DNA of 48,345 nucleotides from assembly GCA_021372245.1 (NCBI GenBank), contig JAJFUV010000053.1:1-48345 (forward strand), given 5' to 3'. How positions within the stretch are numbered: position 1 is the stretch's first letter; the number at the start of each line of letters is the position of its first letter. Positions 41,952-48,345 of the stretch are shown piece after piece. This DNA comes from Terriglobales bacterium. Lineage in GTDB: Bacteria; Acidobacteriota; Terriglobia; Bryobacterales; Bryobacteraceae. A program made the position numbers and the translations under genes. The notes beneath the pieces were generated by a model. That model was not told the DNA's origin and did not search any database. It saw only the letters and a program-made list of their open reading frames with translations.

Positions 41952-42488
41952 CTATTTCCGTGTGCTCTCCGACCAGGGCGGCACGATCCCGTTTACGCGC
42001 GCGTAGGCGACCAATTGCCCCATGTGTTCGTTGGCGTGGATGATGATTCGTAAGTAGATGCCATCCACGTTGGCCTCTCTGCCTGCCACTTTCACCTTTC
42101 GCTGTAGCTCCGCGGACGATATGCCCGTGTGAGCGTTCCTGACGGCTTCCAGCGAGCCCTTCAGCCACTTGATGACCTCCGCTTTGTCGGTGACGGTCTT
42201 CTCCACGTTTGGAGACCGCAGACCGTCCGGCATCTTGGGGCCGGTGATGCTCAGCAAGCCATAGTTCGCGTTCGCAATGTGCATGAAGACCTCGCTAGTG
42301 GATCGCACACCAGGAGCCGGACGCCATGCGAACTTCTCGGCGGGGATCGCCTCGGCCAGCGCAACCAGTTGTCTGGAAACGTGGCTCCATTCCCCGTCAT
42401 AGCCTTGCCAGACACCCTCCAGCCGGTCTGCCTGTGCGTGCAGGGCGGCGCCGCTCAAGAAGGCAGCCATCAGCATCGCATTCATCAT
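41952..42488 (-). CDS. Exported DinB-superfamily protein
   Basis: The 178-residue protein has a signal peptide (NAMLMAAFLSGAALHAQA) and then a four-helix DinB fold: WSHVSRQLVALAEAIPAEKF, SEVFMHIANANYGLL with the first metal His, and LRIIIHANEHMGQLVAYAR with the other two. The three His residues should bind a metal such as Zn or Ni. Most DinB proteins are cytoplasmic thiol-dependent enzymes, so export is notable. The role is unknown. The gene is divergent from rsgA. Confidence 0.85.
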   Translation of the reverse strand: MMNAMLMAAFLSGAALHAQADRLEGVWQGYDGEWSHVSRQLVALAEAIPAEKFAWRPAPGVRSTSEVFMHIANANYGLLSITGPKMPDGLRSPNVEKTVTDKAEVIKWLKGSLEAVRNAHTGISSAELQRKVKVAGREANVDGIYLRIIIHANEHMGQLVAYARVNGIVPPWSESTRK

Positions 42489-42695
42489 TCCCGTTGTCCT
42501 CCCTGAAGATATGCGATCGTTCTCAGGCTACTCATATCACAACCGCCGGTACTACGCATTGCCTCCGCAACGAATCTTCAGTACCCTGGTTACTTGCTGG
42601 ATATTGTTCGCTAACACCGGCCTTTGCGGCGAGCTCGTTCCCACGAGCTCAGGGTGGTGTTGTGTGTCTATGCAGTTACTGGAGCGAACAAATCC

Positions 42696-43760
42696 ATGTT
42701 TCTCGAACGTCTCGGCGCCGATCAGAGTGTCTATGGCGCCTTCTCTTCATACGCCCGGCAGCAGATGGTGCTGGCCCGCGTAGCTATCGCACAGCGCGAT
42801 CTTTACTATCTCTATTCGGAAGACGGCCCCATCCACGCGCAGCCGTCAGGGAGGCTTTACTACCGTACTCCCGACCACTCCTCTCTCCCGGTGACCGGCG
42901 ACTGGGTTGCCGCGCGCATCGTTGGCCCCGAACAGGCGCTGGTGGAAGCCGTGCTGCCGCGGCGGACCTGCCTTTCGCGGCGCGCAGCGGGCCGTCGTGA
43001 TGAGGAACAATCCCTGGCTGCCAACGTGGACGTGGTCTTTCTGGTTTGCGGGCTCGACGGCGATTTCAACCTCCGCAGGTTGGAACGGTATCTGGCGCTG
43101 GTAGCCACCAGCGGCGCATCGCCTGTTGTCGTGCTGAACAAAGCCGATCTGTGTGCGGATCTTGCGGGCCGAATTGCCGAAACCGCCGCGATAGCTCGCA
43201 GGGTGCCGGTGGTTGCGGCAAGCACACTCGATCCGCAGGGGCTCGACGATCTCCACCGGTTCCTCACGCCCGGAGTGACCGTAGCGTTGCTCGGGTCCTC
43301 CGGGGTCGGCAAGTCCACCATTGTCAACCACATGCTTGGCGAGGAGCGTTTTCGGACCAATGAGGTGCGAATGTGGGATTCCCGCGGACGCCACACGACC
43401 GTGCGACGGGAACTGACTCCGCTGCCGCACACAGGCGCGCTCATCGATACGCCCGGAATGCGTGAACTGCAACTGTGGGCAGGAACCGAGAGCATTGATG
43501 CCGTGTTTGACGACATTACCGCCATCGCCGAAAACTGCCGGTTCCGCGATTGTAGCCACTCCGGGGAGCCGGGATGCGCGGTGGCCGCCGCGTTGGAGGG
43601 TGGACAGGTGCACACGGACCGCTGGGCGAGTTTCCAAAAGCTGCGTGCGGAGGCGGAGTGGCACGCGGCCATGGCGGATCCACTCGCGGCCCTGGAACGG
43701 AAGCGGAAGTGGAAAGCCATCCACAAGCAGGCGCGTGCCATCAGTAAGTCGCGCCGCTGA
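42696..43760 (+). CDS. rsgA: Small-ribosomal-subunit-dependent GTPase A
   Basis: The 354 residues have the circularly permuted GTPase order: an N-terminal OB fold, then G4 NKAD (148-151), G1 GSSGVGKS (200-207) and G3 DTPG (251-254), followed by the zinc finger Cys281, Cys286, His288 and Cys294 (CRFRDCSHSGEPGC). RsgA proofreads late 30S ribosome assembly. The ATG at 42696 has GGAG 11 bases upstream and matches the family start. It stands alone, divergent from the DinB gene. Confidence 0.95.
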   Translation: MFLERLGADQSVYGAFSSYARQQMVLARVAIAQRDLYYLYSEDGPIHAQPSGRLYYRTPDHSSLPVTGDWVAARIVGPEQALVEAVLPRRTCLSRRAAGRRDEEQSLAANVDVVFLVCGLDGDFNLRRLERYLALVATSGASPVVVLNKADLCADLAGRIAETAAIARRVPVVAASTLDPQGLDDLHRFLTPGVTVALLGSSGVGKSTIVNHMLGEERFRTNEVRMWDSRGRHTTVRRELTPLPHTGALIDTPGMRELQLWAGTESIDAVFDDITAIAENCRFRDCSHSGEPGCAVAAALEGGQVHTDRWASFQKLRAEAEWHAAMADPLAALERKRKWKAIHKQARAISKSRR

Positions 43761-43873
43761 TCCAAGAGGTGAAGATGCTCGGTGTTTACGCGAAGGTGTG
43801 GATCAGAACACGATCACCATGACTCTCGGCCCACTGCCACATAGCGTGAGAACTATTCGGGATCGAGGAAAAG

Positions 43874-45121
43874 TCAGAAGGTCCGGCGCTGGAGGTGCTG
43901 GTAAACGCGCGTCTCGACGCCGTGCAGAACGCCAAGGGCGGCCTCGTCGCAGAACGGCAGTACTTGCATCAGGACGATGACACCGATCTCTTCCTGCGGA
44001 TCGATCCAGTAGAAAGTGTTGTTGATACCCGCCCAACTCATGCTGCCTGGACGGCGCATGGCCGGATCCGGCTTGGCGGGCGACGCTAACTGGAACCCGA
44101 GTCCCCAGACGTCTTCGCCGGCGCCGGGCGGAAACGGCTTCGTGTAGCCGGCTTTCGCAGCCGGCTGCAACCGCACCTTGATATCGCCCGTTTGGTTGCG
44201 GCCCATGTCCCGCACCGTTTCCGCCTTCAGCAGCCGCACGCTTCCCAACTGCCCGCGGTTGAGGATCATCTGCACGAAGCGGCAGTAGTCGGAAGCCGTC
44301 GAGAACAAGCGCCCGTCCCCGCGTGGTTCCGCGGCAATGGTTTCCGGGTTCGGAGTCTCAGTCAGCCGGCCGTCTTTCCTCTGGTGGAGCGTCACGACGC
44401 GGGCATTTTGGGCTGGCGGGACGACATAAGCCGTGTCTGGCATCCCAAGCGGACGGAAGATCCGGTTTTCAAGAAATGCCTCGATAGGTTGGCCCGACAG
44501 TTTCGCAACTACATCGCCGAGCACCTTAGGGCCGGCTCCGTAGCTCCACTTATCGCCCGGTTCGTGAAGGAGCGGCAGATCCTCCGGCCTCGTCTTCCCG
44601 GTCAGCTTCTCAACAAGGGCCAGTCCTGGATCGGACCAGGAGTAGCCGATGCCGGACGTGTGCGTTAGGAGTTGGCGGATCGTGATCGGGCGCGTAGCCG
44701 AACGGGTCTCGTATGCGCCAGCCGACAGGTCCAGGCGGCTGATGACCCGCGGGTTCTTGAATTGCGGCAGGTACTTCGATACGTCGTCTTCCAAGCCCAG
44801 CTTGCCTTCCTCGACCAACATCATCACGGCGACCGAGGTAATCGCCTTGGTCATCGACGCGATGCGGAAGATCGCGTCCTTCCGCATGTCTATGCCCTGC
44901 GCCACGTTCATCTTGCCGAATCCTTCGTGGTAGAGCACGCGATCCGGCGCTGTAACGAGGGCGACCACTCCAGGCACGTCTCCGCGGCTCACGGCCTCGG
45001 TGAGGAAACTGGAAAGCGCGCTGGCGCCCTGTGAGTCCAGGGCTGACACCGGCGCCGGCACGGCCGGAAGCGCGGTGACGATCCCCAGGACAAGAACCAG
45101 CATTAGCAACCGGATCTTCAT
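43874..45121 (-). CDS. Class C beta-lactamase-like serine hydrolase
   Basis: The 415-residue protein has a signal peptide (residues 1 to about 27) and the penicillin-binding/beta-lactamase core: the nucleophile motif SMTK (Ser89-Lys92), a Tyr motif in DKWSYGAGPKVLG, LLTHTSGIGY and SWAGINNTFYWIDP near the C-terminus in place of the KTG strand. Many such proteins are esterases or peptidases rather than lactamases. The ATG at 45121 has an AAAGGA site 8 bases upstream. Confidence 0.92.
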   Translation of the reverse strand: MKIRLLMLVLVLGIVTALPAVPAPVSALDSQGASALSSFLTEAVSRGDVPGVVALVTAPDRVLYHEGFGKMNVAQGIDMRKDAIFRIASMTKAITSVAVMMLVEEGKLGLEDDVSKYLPQFKNPRVISRLDLSAGAYETRSATRPITIRQLLTHTSGIGYSWSDPGLALVEKLTGKTRPEDLPLLHEPGDKWSYGAGPKVLGDVVAKLSGQPIEAFLENRIFRPLGMPDTAYVVPPAQNARVVTLHQRKDGRLTETPNPETIAAEPRGDGRLFSTASDYCRFVQMILNRGQLGSVRLLKAETVRDMGRNQTGDIKVRLQPAAKAGYTKPFPPGAGEDVWGLGFQLASPAKPDPAMRRPGSMSWAGINNTFYWIDPQEEIGVIVLMQVLPFCDEAALGVLHGVETRVYQHLQRRTF

Positions 45122-45167
45122 GGAACGCGTCCTTTCGTGGCTGAAGTACCAGCTGGTCAACTCCAGT

Positions 45168-45392
45168 CTAGTCTTCCATCGAGAGGTTGAATAGTCTGGA
45201 GGCGACAATTTCGGGATCGGCGCCGGCAGGAATTGATCCAAGCTCCTGCAGGCTCCCCCCGCTCTTCGGCCGGCATCTGCTCCATCAGTTCTGCCGGGGG
45301 ATCGGCGTTCTCCCCGTGAACAGCCACCCGCAGTGCCTGGTTGAAAAGGAGTCGGATCGGGAATACTCTGAAGTCGGTTCTTCATGCAATTT
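45168..45392 (-). pseudogene. Possible frameshifted gene remnant
   Basis: On the minus strand two protein-like segments in different frames join at a run of six G (complement of 45255-45260). The upstream part reads LLFNQALRVAVHGENADPP and AELMEQMPAEERG; the downstream part reads GSLQELGSIPAGADPE and IVASRLFNLSMED, then a stop. Removing one G fuses the frames. No start codon is visible before the upstream part. It could be an old, truncated gene, or a short gene with a sequencing error. The family is not recognised. Confidence 0.35.
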
Positions 45393-45410
45393 GCCCGCCA
45401 GGAGGGAAAT

Positions 45411-46832
45411 GTGAAGATCACCATCATCTTTCCCGGTCGGAACTTGGAGACAGCGAAGGCCACGGCATCGGTAATGCCACTCGCTCCGTGTCTGCTCGCG
45501 GCTCTGACGCCGGACGAGCATGAGGTCTCCCTGGTGGATATGTTCTTCGGCGACCAGGTCGATTACGAATCAGATGTCGATGTCGCCGCAATCACCGTTC
45601 GCACGCCGCTGGCTCCCATCGCGTACGGAATTGCCGGGAATTTCCTCCAGCGCGGCAAGAAGGTCGTGCTCGGAGGACCTCACGTTTTTGCGTTCCCTGA
45701 GGAAGCGAAGCGGCACGCCAGCGCCGTTGCGATTGGAGAGAGTGAGGAACTTTGGCCGCAAATCCTGAAAGACATCAAAGAAAACGATCTGAAGCAGTTC
45801 TATGTCTGTGGGCCATATGCCGTGCAGAACCTCCGTGGCACGGTCCATCACATCGCGCAGCGTCCTTCGTTGGAAAAGCCCGCGATGATGCGACGGGACC
45901 TGCTGCCCCGGGGACGGTACATGATGGACTCCATTTTCACCACGCGGGGCTGTCCCAATCACTGTAGGTTCTGTCCCGTGACAGACATCTTCGGAGCCAG
46001 GATTCGACATCGGCCCATCGGCCAAGTGGTCGCCGAGATTTGCAGCCTCGGACCCCGGTACTACAACTTTGATGACAGCGTATTCGGCCATCCGCAGATT
46101 GCCGATCGGCCCGAAGAGAATCGATACTACCTCGATCTGTACGGCGAACTGGCTCGCGTGCGTCCAAAACGCCAATGGGTGGGTGCCGGTGGGCTATCGG
46201 CGTTGGATTACAAGGATGGCAGGAGAATCCTGGAGCTTGCTGCTGAAAGCGGACTGTGCAGCATAGCCGCGGGGTTGGAGTCCATTTCAGCGGAGGGCCA
46301 AAAACAATCCGGGGCGTGGAGGAAGCTGCACTACACCTCACCGGATTCCTTCGACCTCCGGAAGATGACGCAGAATGTCCGGACCATCCAGAGTTTGGGA
46401 ATCGAGGTGTGGGGTTTCTTCGTGGTCGGATGGGACGACGACACGGCCGAGACGTACCGCCGGACTCTGGACTTCTGTGACGAATGCGGCATCACGCCCT
46501 TCATTTTTACTCTCACTCCCATGCCCGGCAGCCAGGTCTATCAGGAGTACCTGGAGCAGGGGCGGATCTTTTCCGATCGCCCATGGGATCGTTATGGCAC
46601 GGGTTCTGTCGTGTACCGTCATCCCACCATGTCTGAACAGGAGATGTTCGAACGGAACGCCGAAGTTATGATCGAAGGCTACAGCGCGGGGCGGATTCTC
46701 AAGCGGGCGATGCAAGCCTTTCGAAACCGGCCTTCTCTCGATGTCGCTATGACCTCTCTCTTCACTCAACTGGGGTTGAGGAAAGCGTACCGCCAACTCT
46801 ATCAACAGGAACAGAAGTCGTGCGCCGCATGA
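45411..46832 (+). CDS. B12-binding-domain radical SAM protein
   Basis: The 473-residue protein starts at a GTG five bases after a perfect AGGAGGG site. The N-terminal cobalamin-binding-like domain (residues 1 to about 125, with MFFGDQV, VVLGGPHVFAFPEEA and VAIGESEELW) precedes a radical SAM barrel with the CxxxCxxC cluster motif at Cys181, Cys185 and Cys188 (TTRGCPNHCRFCPV). Enzymes of this class often methylate unreactive carbon or phosphinate, or rearrange ring systems, in lipid and secondary metabolism. The classical DxHxxG cobalamin motif is not seen. The gene stands next to qorB without overlap. Confidence 0.9.
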   Translation: MKITIIFPGRNLETAKATASVMPLAPCLLAALTPDEHEVSLVDMFFGDQVDYESDVDVAAITVRTPLAPIAYGIAGNFLQRGKKVVLGGPHVFAFPEEAKRHASAVAIGESEELWPQILKDIKENDLKQFYVCGPYAVQNLRGTVHHIAQRPSLEKPAMMRRDLLPRGRYMMDSIFTTRGCPNHCRFCPVTDIFGARIRHRPIGQVVAEICSLGPRYYNFDDSVFGHPQIADRPEENRYYLDLYGELARVRPKRQWVGAGGLSALDYKDGRRILELAAESGLCSIAAGLESISAEGQKQSGAWRKLHYTSPDSFDLRKMTQNVRTIQSLGIEVWGFFVVGWDDDTAETYRRTLDFCDECGITPFIFTLTPMPGSQVYQEYLEQGRIFSDRPWDRYGTGSVVYRHPTMSEQEMFERNAEVMIEGYSAGRILKRAMQAFRNRPSLDVAMTSLFTQLGLRKAYRQLYQQEQKSCAA

Positions 46833-46932
46833 GCCGGGGTGCCGTTAGTGATCACCAATCTTCCTTTCGCTCATAACTACGATCAATCCGGAAGGATCAA
46901 GCATCTAACTAACTTCGGAAAGGAAGGAAACG

Positions 46933-47784
46933 ATGATTGCCATCACTGGAGCAACCGGGCACCTCGGGCGCCTCGTCATTGACAAGCTGAAAACCAAAGT
47001 GCCTGCATCGGACATTGTGGCGCTGGCGCGGACACCCGCAAAAGCAGAAGATCTCGGGGTCCAGGTTCGCGAAGCCGATTACGCCAAACCCAAGACTCTG
47101 GAGTCAGCACTGAAAGGCATCGACACTCTTTTGCTGATCTCCTCGAATGAGGTGGGCCGGCGCGCCGCACAGCATCGCAACGTGATTGACGCCGCGAAGA
47201 AGGAAGGAGTGAAGCGGATTGTCTACACGAGCCTGCTGCATGCGGACACTTCGGCAATCACCATCCTGTCCGAGGAACACCTCGCGACGGAAGCCGATCT
47301 GAAAGCTTCAGGCCTGGCTTTCACGATCCTGCGGAACGGCTGGTACACGGAGAACTACACCGCATCAGTATCTGGTGCAGTGAAAGCTGGCGCTTTTCTC
47401 GGTAGCGCCGGCGGCGGGAAGATTTCATCCGCTGCACGTGCGGACTATGCGGACGCCGCCGTCACCGTGTTGACCAGCCAGAGACATGAAGGCAAGACAT
47501 ACGAACTCGCTGGTGATGACGCCTACACGCTGAGCGACCTTGCAGCGGAAATCTCCAGACAGACAGGAAAGACGATTCCGTACAAGAACCTGACTGAATC
47601 CGAGTATTCTGCTGCGCTCACCAGTTTCGGCCTACCCGCACCCGTCGCAAAGGCATATGCGAACTTCGACGCCGGAGCCTCCAAGGATGCGCTGTTCGAC
47701 ACCGGCCGCCAGCTTTCGAAACTGATTGGCCGGCCGACGACACCGCTGGCAACGGCGGTAGCAAGTGCGCTGAAGAAGTCATGA
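46933..47784 (+). CDS. qorB: NAD(P)H:quinone oxidoreductase, NmrA-like (QorB/YtfG)
   Basis: The 283 residues match the atypical SDR QorB/YtfG over the whole length: IAITGATGHLGRLV (nucleotide binding), LLLISSNEVGRRAAQHRNVI, YTSLLHADTS, FTILRNGWYTENY, SAARADYADAA and a final FDTGRQLSKLIGRPTTPLA. It reduces quinones with NADPH, limiting oxidative stress. An AAGGAAGG site lies close before the ATG. A GTGATCAC palindrome (46848-46855) is the only operator-like signal upstream. Confidence 0.94.
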   Translation: MIAITGATGHLGRLVIDKLKTKVPASDIVALARTPAKAEDLGVQVREADYAKPKTLESALKGIDTLLLISSNEVGRRAAQHRNVIDAAKKEGVKRIVYTSLLHADTSAITILSEEHLATEADLKASGLAFTILRNGWYTENYTASVSGAVKAGAFLGSAGGGKISSAARADYADAAVTVLTSQRHEGKTYELAGDDAYTLSDLAAEISRQTGKTIPYKNLTESEYSAALTSFGLPAPVAKAYANFDAGASKDALFDTGRQLSKLIGRPTTPLATAVASALKKS

Positions 47785-47840
47785 TGCTGGCCTAAGAGGA
47801 GCCCCCTCGAATTCGAAGCGGCTCTTGCAGGGTTCTCTTC

Positions 47841-47993
47841 TCAAGCCAACAACCGGATTGGACCGAGAATCCCTGAAACTTCCTGCCCCTTCAATGTGAA
47901 CGAGGTGGCGCCGTGGCCCTTCAGGTACGGGCCCAGCGTGGTGCCGGCAAACTCGCGGCGGGACAGGCGAAAGGGAGTCTTACGATCGGCCAT
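47841..47993 (-). CDS. Small ORF with Tat-like start, perhaps a gene remnant
   Basis: A 50-codon frame on the minus strand starts MADRKTPFRLSRREFAG, with the SRREF twin-arginine signature near the N-terminus, and ends LGPIRLLA before TGA. No hydrophobic stretch follows the motif as in a working Tat signal, and no ribosome-binding site is clear. It is possibly the start of a lost Tat-exported protein. The rest of 47785-48080 has no gene. Confidence 0.3.
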   Translation of the reverse strand: MADRKTPFRLSRREFAGTTLGPYLKGHGATSFTLKGQEVSGILGPIRLLA

Positions 47994-48080
47994 CTTCCAT
48001 GATACGGCGAGGAGGCCCGGACTCTTGTCGCTTGGGGACGGGATGGGCGATCATCACCGATACTGCGCCATAATGCCTTG

Positions 48081-48345
48081 ATGATCCTCAGAATCTGGCA
48101 TGGTTGGACTTCGCCGCGCAACGCGGATGCTTACGAAGCGTTACTGAAGGAAGAGATATTTGTCGGAATCGGCAACCGGCGCATCGAAGGTTATCGCGGA
48201 ATCGAGCTGCTCCGCCGGGATGGCGCGGATGAAGTGGAGTTCATCACGATCATGCGCTTCGACACCATCGCCTCCGTTCAGGAGTTTGCGGGCGCCGATT
48301 ACGAGGCCGCCGTCGTGCCCGCGGCGGCCCAGGCCGTGTTGTCGC
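48081..48345 (+). CDS. Antibiotic biosynthesis monooxygenase-type (ABM) protein, 3' end outside window
   Basis: The frame begins ATG ATC CTC at 48081 and runs out of the window after 88 residues. It reads ILRIWHGWTSPRNADAYEAL, RIEGYRGIELLRRDG and VEFITIMRFDTIASVQEFAG, the ferredoxin-like pattern of small ABM-domain proteins. Members include heme-degrading and quinone monooxygenases as well as proteins of unknown role. The start is chosen because it matches the family N-terminus; the stop is not visible. Confidence 0.75.
   Translation, partial: MILRIWHGWTSPRNADAYEALLKEEIFVGIGNRRIEGYRGIELLRRDGADEVEFITIMRFDTIASVQEFAGADYEAAVVPAAAQAVLS

Overview
The window is a 48.3 kb piece of a GC-rich bacterial chromosome, most likely an acidobacterium of the Solibacter/Bryobacter group (Terriglobia, Bryobacterales). 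The best evidence is the secreted protein at 33194-35332. It has seven SBBP-type propeller repeats followed by a C-terminal domain that I recognise as the 'Solibacter uncharacterized C-terminal domain' type. Supporting signs are many secreted or Tat-exported proteins, small scattered operons, sugar isomerase-like TIM barrels, an MCE lipid-transport operon and MacB-like permeases. No phage, IS element, CRISPR array or ribosomal RNA was seen. Both window ends cut through genes.

Layout. 1-2170: 3' part of a molybdopterin oxidoreductase, overlapped by a lipoprotein gene. 2558-6047: a DksA/TraR-like zinc-finger protein, a 36-bp palindrome acting as a likely bidirectional terminator, then a leftward operon of TIM-barrel isomerase, sugar-nucleotide epimerase, an isolated nuoB and pgeF. 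6134-13274: glycogen phosphorylase, a cysteine-rich zinc-ribbon protein, a zinc alcohol dehydrogenase, an MFS carrier and an M81/MlrC-like gene interrupted by an in-frame TAA. 13271-13394: a 48-bp tandem repeat built on a palindrome that supplies the stop codons of both flanking genes. 13391-16833: a leftward MCE operon (mlaE, mlaF, mlaD, YdjC-like deacetylase). 16889-21930: S58 peptidase, TIM barrel, fatty-acid desaturase, tRNA nucleotidyltransferase and XerD-type recombinase.

21993-30653: hypothetical proteins, a BrnT/BrnA-type toxin-antitoxin pair with an operator-like palindrome, an HlyD-type adaptor, pirin, a TPR protein, a sodium:solute symporter and a secreted glycosidase-like protein. 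30694-32247: an operon of three exported proteins of unknown function, including two tandem paralogs, behind a promoter with three 9-bp sites spaced exactly 40 bp. 32401-35778: a tRNA-Asp-like fragment, mntP, the SBBP-repeat protein and the intact tRNA-Asp. 35939-39704: a MacA-like adaptor and two MacB/FtsX-like permeases with no ATPase gene beside them. 39714-41863: VapBC, an aldo/keto-reductase-fold protein that seems to lack the catalytic tetrad, and a MntA/HepT pair. 41952-48345: secreted DinB-fold protein, rsgA, class C serine hydrolase, B12-binding radical SAM protein, qorB, two possible gene remnants and the start of an antibiotic-biosynthesis-monooxygenase-type gene.

The items most worth following are the MCE operon (a sugar deacetylase joined to a lipid transporter, an ATPase with Ser in place of the Walker B Glu, and an MlaD with five repeats at an exact 34-residue period), the uncharacterised 30694-32247 operon with its control region, the interrupted M81 gene, and the palindromic repeat that ends two genes. 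Functions given here come from motif recognition only; no database search was run.
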